From positions 6,960,579 through 7,024,578 of the forward strand of contig CM028335.1 in assembly GCA_016647705.1 (NCBI GenBank): 64,000 nt of DNA, given 5' to 3'. Within the stretch, counting starts at the first letter, position 1; each line of letters opens with the position of its first letter. Under the pieces are notes generated by a model. The model was given only the letters and a program-made list of their open reading frames with translations, did not search any database and was not told where the DNA came from. The position numbers were made by a program, and so were the translations under genes. Positions 49,701 to 59,204 of this stretch are shown one piece after another. Origin of the DNA: Eucommia ulmoides. Lineage: Eukaryota; Streptophyta; Magnoliopsida; Garryales; Eucommiaceae.

Positions 49701-52700
49701 AGTTTATCGTATGTTTAGCTCGTGGAACACGTTACCCCATATTGACATCGTGTGTGTTTATTTTCCATTTGTGTCACTTCCAGATAGTGGTTTTCTCGAC
49801 ATTGGTGGCACCAAGTGTATTGTTGGGCTCCTATTGAACAGGTTTGTTCACAAGCACAGCCATCAGATGTTCCTTTTTTCTTCTGGTGATCTGATGTTCC
49901 TCCAATATCTCTTTCAGGACATTTAATAGGTTTGAATTTGAAGATGTTCGGAAGCTTGGTGCTGAGCTCTGTGGGCGTATTCACCCACTTGTACGTAACA
50001 ATGCCACTTTCTTGGACTTGAGTGTATATAACAATCTTTTTGAATTGGTATCTTATTTTTCTTTTACGGCAAAAGCACACAACTGTCATGCTTCTGAGGC
50101 TGATTTTGCCGACTCCATAGGTTCCAAGTGATACTTAATCTTTGATCTTATGTGAAAAAATTTGTTAATATACTCTGCCTGAGCATATACATTTAAAACT
50201 TGTGTTCTTTGACGGTTCTATGCAATGTAGGCTTTAACAAGTCAAAATTATACTTCGTGGCACTTCACCCCTCTGCTATTCACATTAATATGGATGTTCC
50301 TGTTAAGAGATTTTAGATATGCTCATTCAATTTATTTTTCTTTTTTTATTTTTTCCACGCTTCGACCTTCTTCCTAGTCAAAGGATAAAATGAAGAAATA
50401 TCTTCTCTCAACTTAATTATTTATGCTAAGTGACTGACATCCTTTTGATCTATTTGAACATGCAAAAATGTCGATATCTAATAAATATATTGTGATTGTG
50501 CGTCTATAAATATCTGTCCTGTCTCATGCTTTCTATTCTCAATCATTGTATGAATCACTCTAATTTCCTGTCCTCTAATTTTGCAGATTCTCTTTCCTAT
50601 TATTTCCTCTCAACTGGAAGATGCTGTAAAGACTCGGGATATATTGAAGATAAAAGCTTCTGTTTTTTCTATTTGCACGTCCCTTGTGGTAAAAAAAATA
50701 AATTAAACTCTGATTTTATTTTGATCATTTACTTAAAAAGATTTTGGCTTGCTATGGTCTGCAATTTATCTTCTTCTTTTTTTTTTTCTCTCTCTCTCTC
50801 TCTCTCCGGGATAGGTTAGAGGCAGAGGTTCGATTTTGCATCCTGCTATACTCAAAATCAGAAAAACAATTGAAAATGTTCTACTGTGGCCTTCACTGGA
50901 TGGAGATGAAGGTGACTAGTAACATCTCTCTGAACTGACTGATTATCTCTCTGTTTTTGAGGTCCGACAACAACAATTTTTCTCTAATCTCAGTTTCGAA
51001 GGCACAACGTGGGTGCATCGATTGTCTAGCACTAATGGTATGTACTGAACTTCAAGATCAAGAATCACCCAAAGGCTCGACCTTGATCAGAACTGGCATC
51101 GTTGAGACTCATTCTGGTTGGTAATTTTTCTCTGTTTTTACTGTCTTTACTGTTTTCTCGATTGTAATGACCTTTTTGAGAATATAGCAGGAGATGTTGC
51201 TTTGATAAGTTCAATCCACGCTCACGTAGTTCATCAATTGACTCTTGATATGAGAGATTGTGAGTCAGCAGCCCCTTTGTCATATCGCCTATGCATGGCC
51301 AATGTTCTTATCAGCGCCTGTCAGAAGATATCAGAATCTGGAAAGAAACGTTTTTCTAAGAAAATCATTCCACGTCTTATTCGTTCGGTGATGGTATGTG
51401 ATTGTTTGACCTTAGGTATTGCATGGAATTCAAGATTTGGAATTGGAAATGAACGAGTGTTACGTTTTAGATTTTTACTTGCGTTCATTTCTAATTCCAG
51501 TGCTGAGGCTCAAATTCCATGAAACCGAACACTACCTTACTATAAATACCTAAGAAGCACAGACACGGACACTACATGGCACAGACATGGCAACGTCACA
51601 ATTTGTCCAAAATCCCAACACGGAAACGGCGGGGACACGTCAATAAATAAATAAATATTTTTATTTAGATGTTAGCGTAATTAACGAAAGACGTGTGTCA
51701 TTAAGCAAATTCTTTCAACGAAAAGCATTAAGCCAATAATCGTAAATCTTCAAAGTTCAAACCAACATACACATTTAAAAAATTCTCATAAACAAAAGTA
51801 AGAAAGACACAAGAAAAATTAACTCGAGATCGATTGGTTGATTATTATATCCACACCTTTCATCGCTGAATAAGACGGTTAGCCTTTTGCCTTTCTCGTT
51901 TCTCCAATTGTTAAACACCCTTTAATAGTGTTATTTAGTATCAAATTACAAGATACACCCCTTAGATAATAATTCATAAAGTAAATTAAATAAAAAAAAT
52001 TACAAAATTGACCCCCAAAAAAATTCATGACACGGACTTCCGAAGTGTCCGATACGTTCATTTCGCGTGTCGATGCTGTGTCAAAATCTAAAATAAAAAA
52101 ATTGGACGCACCCCGACACATGCTGGATGCCGAGTGTCGGTGTCCGACACGTGTCGGATATTAATTATTGCTCAATGCTGCTGGTGCTTCTGCTTTATTC
52201 ATCTTGGCGGTGTCAGCAGATGATGGAAGAATCAGAGATTAGGGCTGCTTGCATCCAGGTTCTCTTCCCAGCAGTGTACCATCTGAAGACTGCTGTTCTG
52301 CCTTACACTTCTGATCTTCTCAAAGCCTCTCTGAAATCACTGAGAGAAGGCTCCGAAAAGGTACTGAATTAAGACATTGTTTCGTAATCTCTTTTTAAGT
52401 ACTTTTTGGAATGAAAAAAATATTTTTATAATAAAGTAAACGCAAAAAATAAAAAAATGTTTTTGATAATTTGGAACAGAAACAGAATTGTGGGAACAGT
52501 TTTTGTTCCCAGAAAGTTGTTCTAAAAATCTGGGAACAGACCGATATTTTTTTGCTGGTCTCATAATTCTGTTTCTGTTCCCAATTTTCTGGGAACATAA
52601 ACAGAAAAATAGAAACTGGAACATTGTACAAATGCCACCTAATATATGCAGCAGTAACATTTTTTTCATTCTAAAAGATTTGCATTATACATTTATGTTG

Positions 52701-53026
52701 GGTTTCCGTTTATCCCATATCGGATATGGAAGAAGCAGGTAGTCATGTTATAAATGTGAGAGAAAGTCTCATCTCACGAGCTAGCTTTTGGGGTTGACAT
52801 TATATATAACAGTCATTATAAAATGGCCTTTTGGTGTGTCCAGGAAAGGATGGCAGGTGCCAAGTTGTTGGCATCTCTATTGGCAAGCGAAGAGGCTATC
52901 GTGGGGAGTATTGCCGGCGGACTACTGGAGGCTAGAACTGTACTTTCACACGTATCCTTTTCGGATCCTTCACCACAAGTTCAGCAAGTTTGCCGAAACC
53001 TGCTTCTATGTTTAACTTCTCCCTGA
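23641..53026 (+). CDS. Large ARM/HEAT-type repeat protein of unknown function (24 exons, 1102 aa)
   Basis: I assembled 24 exons with GT-AG borders that keep frame at every junction (3309 coding bases including the TGA at 53024). The start is the first ATG of an acidic N-terminus (MEEEDEHLSVV) and is preceded by a stop-containing leader. The protein is almost all amphipathic helix with Leu/Ala pairs typical of alpha-solenoids, for example SLVMPALVRLVY, SDERIQSVATNAFIGVLKY, CPLLIIRLLPLRIF and QQVCRNLLLCLTSP at the C-terminus. I see no catalytic motif, signal peptide or membrane segment. Such proteins usually act as scaffolds, but I cannot name a partner and I do not recognise a gene symbol. The 29-kb span for 3.3 kb of coding sequence is due to transposon-laden introns, while every exon remains open. 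Confidence 0.85.
24101..24587. repeat. Large imperfect inverted repeat in intron 2
   Basis: Left arm from about 24101 and right arm to about 24587 are reverse complements over most of their length: CCGAAAAGCT with AGCTTTTCGG, GTATTTATACC with GGTATAAATAC, TGCATTAGCCCAC with GTGGGCTAATGCA, and CTATAGTGGGCA (24292) with TGCCCACTATAG (24353). The loop is only about 50 bp. It may be a fold-back element or two head-to-head LTR fragments, since each arm carries a TATA-like word. Confidence 0.75.
25654..27041 (+). other. Intron 3 of the ARM/HEAT gene
   Basis: No gene seen. A patch at 26356-26440 (GCCCCACGCCTTGGGG, TACGCCTTGCCTT) is more GC-rich and internally inverted; it could be a decayed MITE. 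Confidence 0.5.
27124..29569 (+). other. Intron 4 of the ARM/HEAT gene
   Basis: The 2.4-kb intron contains no recognised gene. Around 28962-28991 a T run joins an 18-base G run. The rest looks like decayed unique or old repeat sequence. Confidence 0.5.
29865..30856 (+). other. Intron 5 of the ARM/HEAT gene
   Basis: About 1 kb without a recognised gene or element. Confidence 0.5.
31476..32040 (+). mobile_element. LTR-retrotransposon remnant with tRNA-iMet primer site (intron 7)
   Basis: Sequence from about 31476 (TGTTGGGG) to 31739 (GCGTATCA) has a TATA box (TATATAAGG at about 31554) and is followed at 31741 by TTGGTATCAGAGC, the canonical binding site for initiator methionine tRNA. About 140 bp later a purine run (ATGGGGGAA) precedes TGTTAGGATCCCACATCG at 31882, which looks like the start of another LTR. 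The two LTR-like parts do not resemble each other, so this may be a TRIM-like element with a nested insertion. No coding sequence remains. Confidence 0.55.
33018..34127 (+). other. Intron 8 of the ARM/HEAT gene
   Basis: No gene. An A-rich block with AAAT repeats lies at 33642-33732, possibly the tail of an old retroposon. Confidence 0.45.
35223..35441 (-). repeat. 3' LTR of the antisense Copia
   Basis: On the minus strand it begins TGTTAGAATCAG and ends at the ATAAA duplication. It matches 40352-40567 in reverse orientation order. Confidence 0.8.
35449..40028 (-). pseudogene. Broken Gag-Pol of the antisense Copia
   Basis: Fragments in several frames, in Copia order on the minus strand: Gag start near 40028 (LHLNEKNYLKWSRVV), a zinc knuckle near 39160 (CTYCKKPRHSRERC), traces of the pre-integrase region near 38320 (RLGHPSF), reverse transcriptase from about 36960 (NKTWDLAESPQGMKLVGCKW) through 36646-35948 (ALYDLKQSPSAWLGRF), and RNase H at 36039-35449 (AYTDAHYAES, SSAEAEFRAM, LADVLTKRL). 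The RT core reads YVND where active elements have YVDD. Frameshifts and stops separate the pieces. A 167-bp tandem duplication lies at about 38253-38580. The element cannot act on its own. Confidence 0.85.
40352..40567 (-). repeat. 5' LTR of the antisense Copia
   Basis: Adjoins the primer binding site at 40351. Its outer end reads TTTTAGAATC on the minus strand where the other LTR has TGTTAGAATC, so the terminal TG is mutated. Confidence 0.8.
41088..43991 (+). CDS. ARM/HEAT gene, exons 12-16
   Basis: Exon borders: 41088-41235, 41627-41679, 42419-42474, 42865-43028, 43801-43991. The first of these follows the 6.3-kb intron with the antisense Copia. Two very small exons (53 and 56 bp) carry NLCKSQDNTEIASGRRE and LKLDTDTILKLIPEWSKT. 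Exon 16 contains the helix CPLLIIRLLPLRIFDDV. Phases at every border agree. Confidence 0.8.
41236..41626 (+). other. Intron 12 with an extended G-rich tract
   Basis: Positions 41287-41331 are almost pure G on the sense strand (runs separated by single T or A). The rest shows no element. Confidence 0.7.
41680..42418 (+). other. Intron 13 of the ARM/HEAT gene
   Basis: No gene or clear repeat seen. Confidence 0.45.
42475..43800 (+). other. Introns 14 and 15 of the ARM/HEAT gene (exon 15 between)
   Basis: Introns 42475-42864 and 43029-43800 flank exon 15 at 42865-43028. I see no element in either. Confidence 0.45.
44784..45470. repeat. 335-bp tandem duplication in intron 16
   Basis: Two adjacent copies start near 44784 and 45119 (GAAGTTGGAATAAC and following). 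Each runs through GCTTTGGCCATGCCTAGA, TATCGAGATATCGGTGG and CTTCCAGAACTAAGC to an AT/AC microsatellite near its end (45069-45096; 45403-45454). The microsatellites may have promoted the duplication. Confidence 0.8.
45585..47135. repeat. 1.5-kb direct repeat, copy A (intron 16)
   Basis: Extends from AATTAAACTTGGACACGCC to CATAATATCAT and matches copy B (47990-49516) almost end to end, with many substitutions. A TATA-like word (TTATAAAACGAGG at about 46801) suggests LTR origin. A 65-bp unit is tandemly duplicated at about 46835-46965 in this copy only. I find no clear TG...CA ends, target duplication, primer site or coding domain. Confidence 0.7.
47136..47989. other. Spacer between the 1.5-kb direct repeats
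   Basis: About 850 bp without coding domains. It contains a TA microsatellite at 47344-47364, a tandem duplication of about 48 bp at 47386-47480 (GTAAAGGAAGTAATTAAATC twice), and near its right end a piece rich in CACGTGTC-type words related to 51554-52160. Confidence 0.55.
47990..49516. repeat. 1.5-kb direct repeat, copy B (intron 16)
   Basis: Same order of words as copy A (GACACGTGTTGGAGCCATGTCG, ATGACACCACGATGCG, GGCCGGGTAGTCAACAATGA, TTATAAAACGAGGTTGGGC, ACTACCCACTCTAGGATAC). It has a single copy of the unit that is doubled in copy A. Offsets of 2381-2405 bp between copies show small indels. Confidence 0.7.
49784..53026 (+). CDS. ARM/HEAT gene, exons 17-24
   Basis: Exon borders: 49784-49841, 49918-49990, 50587-50688, 50815-50911, 50994-51116, 51191-51393, 52217-52360, 52844-53026. 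At exon 21 a GTATGT at 51038 could serve as a donor, but reading through to GT at 51117 gives an uninterrupted frame that joins exon 22 in phase, so I used the longer exon. At exon 23 the acceptor could be 52217 or 52220, changing one Gln. The final exon ends LLLCLTSP and TGA. Confidence 0.8.
49991..50586 (+). other. Intron 18 of the ARM/HEAT gene
   Basis: No gene or recognised element. Confidence 0.45.
51554..52160. mobile_element. TIR-type element rich in GACACG words (intron 22)
   Basis: The left end (GCACAGACACGGACAC) and right end (GTGTCCGACACGTGTCGG) are imperfect inverted repeats built of GACACG/CGTGTC words. No transposase is visible. The right part (TTGGACGCACCCCGACAC) resembles the left edge of the 1.5-kb repeats in intron 16 (TTGGACACACCTCGACAC), so the same family contributed to both introns. 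Confidence 0.55.
52372..52640. mobile_element. MITE-like inverted repeat (intron 23)
   Basis: GGAACAGAAACAGAATT at 52473-52489 and AATTCTGTTTCTGTTCC at 52565-52581 are a perfect 17-bp inverted pair, with further TGGGAACAG and CTGTTCCCA words between and around. Similar GGGAACA words occur at 63420-63690. There is no coding sequence; ends are approximate. Confidence 0.5.
52696..52811 (+). repeat. Short LTR-like fragment (intron 23)
   Basis: Begins TGTTGGGTTTCCG, contains ATCCCATATCGG-like and GAAAGTCTCATCTCACGAGC words, and ends TATATATAACA. Similar sequence lies at 59418-59520 and 59205-59310, so this is a dispersed family, possibly TRIM-type LTRs. No target duplication is seen. Confidence 0.4.
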
Positions 53027-53570
53027 ACACCTAACGTTCATAATTATCTTTCTAATTACCTTTACAAACGATTCTAGAGGTAAAAAGGTTTTTTTTTTTT
53101 TTCCCTTTATTTTGGGAAGTGATGAAAATAGTGAAATGTGCATTTAATTATGAAAATAATGAAATTGTATTTAGATTGTTTTTTTTCTTTTTCGTACCCA
53201 TTTTTTATGCTTTTAAAAAGGTTGCTTGCGACCCGTAGCGTGATGGGAGGGAGGTCAGAGAATTTTTTATTTATTTTTTTATTTATTTATTTTATTTTTT
53301 TTTTGGGGGGGGGGGAGGAGTTGTTTGTAGTTATTTTATTTATTTATTTATTTTTGTGAAATATGAAGAAGGAAAATTGAAAAAAAAAAAAGAAACAAAA
53401 GTGAAAGGGGGTATTTGTTAGGAATTTGAAAGGGGGTATTTCCTTAATCTTATAAATTCAATAATCTTACAAATTAATTCATAAAATTTCTAACTTAAAT
53501 TAATGTAATATTTTAGTTTTATTTTTATTTATATATATATAGCAAACAATTTCATCCTTATCCATAATCA
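53027..53570 (+). other. 3' flank of the ARM/HEAT gene
   Basis: Expected to hold the 3' UTR. Contains TTTATT repeats (53268-53352), a T run followed by an 11-base G run at about 53297-53315, and a repeated GAAAGGGGGTATTT at 53402 and 53428. No specific poly(A) signal can be singled out. Confidence 0.4.
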
Positions 53571-53574
53571 ATTA

Positions 53575-53600
53575 CTAGTTTTAGACACGCACATTATGCG
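53575..53600 (-). mobile_element. Candidate Helitron 3' terminus on the minus strand
   Basis: On the minus strand the sequence reads CGCATAATGTGCG (hairpin with 4-bp stem) followed after nine bases by CTAG and then T, the expected Helitron 3' end. The element body would extend to the right, but I found no convincing TC start. Confidence 0.4.
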
Positions 53601-54282
53601 ATAATAGAAAAAAATTATAATAAATTTGAAATATTGAAGTATTAACACACATCGGTATCTTTTGATTACTTTGATAACAATATCCAGAAGCAAATGTCAA
53701 ACCAAACTCGAACTGTTATGTGCGTTTGGGGAAAATTGCTTGATTTGTGTGTTTGTGTATTTGTGAATTAGGGTATTTTTTAGTAACTAGAGAAGAGTGA
53801 AGAAACTAATCAAACGATCGATAGATTTGGGAGAAAGTTTGAGTGATAAACAAAAAATGTAGAAACAACTTTGATTTATATATCTATGGATTAGAAGAAG
53901 AGAACAGGTAGAATTCTATAAAATTGTGAATTAGCCGTTACTTTTCACGGCGGGAAAAATCACATCTGTAGCAACGAAATTAATGATGGATTGAAGACCC
54001 ATTAATAGAAGATGAATTGAACGCCAATTGATGGAGGATCTGGAGGAATGCATATTTGAGATTTGTATAGGCGACGATTGATAATAAAGGTTGACACACG
54101 TAGGGCTCAAAATGGCAAACTGAACTCATTGATGAGGAGGAGTCGGCAAATTGCAGTTGTCCAATCGTGGCGATTGCAGGGCTCGAAACGGCAAATCTAA
54201 TTGGATTGATTTCATTGAACTCATTGATGAGGGAGGAACCGGCAAATTGCGGTTGTAAAACCTAAACTTGGAAGCCTAAACT

Positions 54283-55140
54283 TGAGAATGAATGAGAGCC
54301 CATAATTTTTTTTCTTGATTCTCTTTAATTTCTCTATCTGTTATTTTATTTAAATGAGTTTAAATATTATACTTATTCTTAAATATAGGGATTTGAGTAA
54401 ATTTAATTATTATTTATAATTGATATATTTGAAATAATGTGATTTCTCTTTTAAATAAAAAATAATTTGAGAGAGAGGCCTTAAATGTAATTTAATGAGA
54501 TGAAATGAGTATATAATGGATGATATTAAATAGGTTGGATGATATTAAATAGGTTGTCATCCACTAAGTAATTTAATTTCATTTAAAATATTGTTATCAT
54601 CCAGCAAGACAAATGAAACTCACCACAATGTATATTTGTTTCATTTAAACTAATTGTTATTAATAGTCCAAAAATAAATAAATAAACCTTAAATAATTTT
54701 TAAAAAGTAAGTGAATTATATATAAAAAAATTTATTATGTATTGTAAAATTTTGATTTAAATGAAAAATCTCACTTCTTGAAATAAAAGAAAAATTTTAA
54801 AATTATTTGAACCCACATAAATGAAATTTAAATTAACTTAAATTATTATATTAATGATAAATAATATTTAAAAATTATTTAAACAAAATAAAATATTAAA
54901 AAAAAAGAGAGAGAGAAATTAAAGAAAATTAAGATAAAAGGTTTTGTGAGCTAATGTATAATCTTTCAATTTTAGTTTCTTCTAAATTCATTAAACCTCC
55001 TATATTAATTATAAATAACAATTCTCAAATTCCTATATTTAAAAATAAGTATAATATTTAAACTCATTTAAATAAAATAATAAATAGAGAAATTAAAGAG
55101 AATAAAAAAAAAATTGTTTTATGGCTCTCATAGCTTAGTT
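54283..55140. mobile_element. Inverted-repeat element with long arms
   Basis: The 79-bp arm at 54319-54397 matches the reverse complement of 55024-55102 at about 75 of 79 positions, and similarity extends outward toward 54283 and 55140. A partial extra copy of the right arm lies at about 54840-54985. There is no coding sequence. A two-part direct repeat (about 54113-54160 and 54180-54256) and a 19-bp tandem repeat (54519-54557) flank or lie inside it. Confidence 0.7.
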
Positions 55141-55149
55141 TCTAATTTT

Positions 55150-56860
55150 GGATTTTACATATAATAGCTAATCACATTAATTATAGTGATATTAGGATAA
55201 TACCAACTAATATTTCGGCTATATAATACTATATAATATAATACCAAATAATATATTTTGATTTTTTAAAAATTAAAATCAAAACTCAACCCTTTATAAA
55301 TGGTTGCTTTAAAAATCGACCCTTTTTTTAAGAGATGAAAATCATACTGAACTTTTTTTTTTTTTTTTTTTTTTTAAATATTTTCATTTTTTTTTATTTC
55401 AATTTTTACTCATTTTCTGAACTAGAGGTGGTCATAGATCGGGTCCATCCCTATATTATCTAGCCCTATGATCTTGTCCAAGTCAGTCCACCGATTTTTT
55501 TTTCAAACTCAAGTCCGGGCACTATGCTATTATCGGGTCCATGTTCACATTCAAGCCCACTCACTGTAAAATGTCTCAAACTCAAGCCTAGTCCTATATT
55601 TTTTTTTAATTTGAAAAATAATCTTTAAAATAAAAAATATTTTTATTTCAAGATTAGGTTCTTCCAAATATAGGTCTAGAATAGAATGAAAGATAAAATT
55701 ATGATTAATTTATTTATATTTATATATAAAAAAAAATAAAAAAATAGTGGAGTCAGACCGGGCTGAATCTAAATAAAAAGGATCATGCCGAAGTGTGGTC
55801 CTAAAATAAGCGCCTCTAGTTATATCAATGCGCTTAAATATAAACAAAAAAAAAGCTTAAATATCATGAACACCCCTAGTGTGAAGTCTCTCTCGTGGTC
55901 TTTTTCATCCACCAATGTATTGATAATATCTCAATGTCGCTTTTGGTGAAGACGAGAATGAAAGCAACCCACCACCCATTACAAATCAGGCAAAATGCCA
56001 TTTTTTATCTCTTCATGTTAACCACCATTTTTTTTTTTGCAATTTGGCCCCTGAATTTTCATGCTTGTTCTAACATGACCCTTTTTTTTTCTTGCCTCAA
56101 TGAAATTTTTGAATCCATTTTCGTTAGGGTTTATTATTTGTGAACTCTATTTTTAGTTAAATACTCCATCCATCCCTCCTAAATTACAGTTTTTCTTTTG
56201 AGGATATCATAAATTAATTATCACATTTTATTTTTTTAACAAATATACTTAAAATTCTTCTAAAAAATAATCCTCTTCTCTGCCGAACATTAAAAAATTT
56301 TACAAAAATTATCACTCATGTATATCAATAAATTTGAGAGGAAAAGAATATTATTATTACTTTTTATTTGGGTGTAATTATATTACTTGTCCCTTTTATT
56401 TAGGAATGGTAACAGTTCGGTTTTAGACCCATTTTTCTAGAAATCAAAACCAAAATAAAAAATATATATATCAAATTCAAAATTAAACTGCAAACTGATA
56501 GTTTTTTAGAAGTTGATTTTTAAACCGAAACGTTCAGTTTTATATAAAATCAAAAGTAAAAAACCGATAAGATTTTTTTATATATTTAATAATTTTCTTT
56601 ACTATCGCATGTTCGTAAAATTGTAAACAAAAACATAGATAAAATATAAAACATAAATTTCAAACAAAATTAAAAGCAAACAATAAAATTATTTTTTGTT
56701 ACAATAAACATCCCAAACATAATTAAAATACAACACATAAAGTTTACAGATAATAAAAAACAAATATGCAAAGCGAAAGCCAAAACGTAGAGGTAAGAGT
56801 ATAAATATACATATATATAGTGTAAATAAATAAATAAAAATATGAATAATATATATACAT

Positions 56861-56894
<34 letters not shown>

Positions 56895-57300
56895 CTGTGT
56901 GTGTGTGTCTGTGTGTATAACGGTTAATTCAGTTTTACTGTTATTATTTCAAAATTAAATCTAAAACCGTTTCGATTCAATTTCACAACTAAAATCGTAA
57001 CCAAAAGGTTCAAAACTATTTGACCGGTTTCAAAATCGAACCATTCGATCTGGTTAGGATAGGTTATCTATCAGTTTTGATTCAATTGTCATCCCTACTC
57101 TTATTTATGAAAATTAAAAAGAAATAAATGAGAAAAGCAAAATGTTTTTATATATTTTTTTTCATTGGTGCATCTTCATTGTTATTGATCATGAACAAAA
57201 CTTTGAAACTAAAATTACAAAAGTCTATAGTTGAAGGACCAAATTGATAAATTAGAAAGTTGAAATTGAAAAATATTAAACTAAGGGGGCAACAAGCGAC
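55150..57300. other. AT-rich intergenic sequence
   Basis: No gene is recognised. It includes a 26-base T run near 55350 and a palindromic microsatellite of CA, TA and TG repeats at 56860-56918. Confidence 0.4.
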
Positions 57301-57479
57301 ATTTACCCCAACCCCCCAACCCATTTTACCCACAGAAACGGATAAACCAGAAAACCATCGTCAATTCCAATACTCTCTCTCTAAGACGAAGAAGACAACG
57401 CTTCTCTCTCTATATCTACGCATCCATATATCTTCCCATATCCATAGATTTTATCCATTTGTAGATCCGTATCGATCAA

Positions 57480-57680
57480 ATGCTGCAACTATTCTTCGCG
57501 GTGGCCTTCTCGGCGATTCCCCTGACGCTGTACGTGCCGCCAATTCGAAGTCTCAACCTCTTCGTGGAGTCCCTCGAGCAGCTCCTCCGGCAGACCTCCG
57601 TCCACACCGGCCGTGTCTGCCCTCGCTTGCGCGTTGCTTTCTCCAGAATCTTCGCCCTTGCTTTTCACTCTCGAAGGTAG
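57480..57680 (+). CDS. Small hydrophobic-N-terminus protein (66 aa), unknown function
   Basis: The frame starts MLQLFFAVAFSAIPLTLYVP and ends RIFALAFHSRR, stop at 57678. Residues 2-20 form a hydrophobic stretch that could be a membrane anchor or signal, followed by a basic amphipathic tail. Third-position base use is GC-rich against AT-rich surroundings, and the upstream leader is pyrimidine-rich with CTCTCT repeats (57375-57420), as in many plant 5' UTRs. I have an impression that short plant proteins with this N-terminus exist, but cannot name one. A longer overlapping frame (57260-57733) is a shadow. Confidence 0.6.
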   Translation: MLQLFFAVAFSAIPLTLYVPPIRSLNLFVESLEQLLRQTSVHTGRVCPRLRVAFSRIFALAFHSRR

Positions 57681-59200
57681 ATTATTCCGAAATTTCGCCG
57701 TCCAAATTCAATTGTTTGAATTTCAAACCCTAGAAAAGCAAAAGAATAGTCGATTTTTTAAAAAAAAATAAAAATTCATCTGATGACTGATCTAGCAATT
57801 GGAAAGTCCTCCATCGTGGCTTTTTGATATGTGGATGATACGTGTTTTCATCTGTACTGATTGAGCATCTGAACAGAGCTTCTCCATCTTGATTCTTTGT
57901 GTTCAGTTTCTCCAGTTGATCTTCATCTGGATTGATGATTCTGTATATTTACATCTGTATTAAATGTGTCTATAAGCATTGATATACTCTTTGTTGAACA
58001 TCTCGATCTCTGTAAATCAATCCCACAAACGATCTTTTGAATAATTTTGGTTCAGATGAACTATGTACTTTGAAATAAAATTTATGATCCAAATTTGTTA
58101 ATTTGGTCAACTGTGTGATGAAATGATTTTGAATTGTATAATTCGATTAATAAATGTATGGATAACCTATGACTCTTCATGACTGGGACTTGGGACTAGT
58201 TGTTTGTATTTTATAAAGAAGAGGTCATGATTTTGAAGTTGGTAAGTCATTATTTTATTTTATTTTGAATATACCCATTTTGAATTCTTGGAAGATTTTC
58301 TATGGGGGTCAAGATGGTTGTGTGGGATAATTGGTGATTAGTCTCGAATAAATGGTGGACTATGTTATTAGTCTCATTAAGGTTTGATTTAGTCTCTTCA
58401 ATTGATTTTTGTTTGTGTATTAGTCCAACATGTGTTCGCGCATGTATAATATTAATTACATGTATATGTGTAATATTAGTTACAAATTATAAATTACATT
58501 TAATTATGTTACATGTATTTGTGTAATATTTGTTACATTTAACAAATATTTTATATATAGGTTAGATATATTTAACTGCGAAAGAGCAACGCGTCTATTA
58601 GGTCTTTCCGTCTTTTTCAATGTATTAGTAAAACACAAGTTGCAATTGCGTATGGGGTTTTTTCCAAATTAAGGGTAAAATAAGATATTTATCACATAAA
58701 CACTCTTGTTTGGTTTCCTTATCTAAACACTAAATTCTTAGTTGCGTTTGGGTAAGGGAGTTAGAGTTAACAAATAAATTCTTAAATTTGTAAATGATGG
58801 GATTTTAAAATTTTGAATTTTAAAACCCTATCATTTATAAATTTATTGTTTGAATAACTATTTCATATGAATAGTTTTATTATGTAATTTCATAATTTTA
58901 TTGTTTGAATAAATAAATATTTGTACACACAATTTTGAAATTTTAATAATAAAAAATGTGAAAAATTAATATTATTTTAATTAACTATTTGGAGAAGTGG
59001 AGGGATTTCGAAATCCTATTTTTCTCCTTTTGAAATTTCATTTTACAAATTTAATAGATTTTACAAATCCCTCGTAACACCAAAACAATGGATTTGTGAA
59101 ATTCTTTTTCAAAATGAAATCCCTCTTTAAATTACATTTTACCAAAATCCAATGTCAAGGTTTTTGGTCACTCTACCCACCTTCTCATGTAGGTACGCAC
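57681..59200 (+). other. Region downstream of the 66-aa gene
   Basis: The first few hundred bases probably hold the 3' UTR, perhaps with an intron. No further gene is visible. Confidence 0.35.
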
Positions 59201-59204
59201 TAGA

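Noticed and set aside
57260..57733. 157-codon frame overlapping the 66-codon gene
   Set aside because: Its middle reads the small gene in another frame and the rest is UTR-like; it has no recognisable domain.
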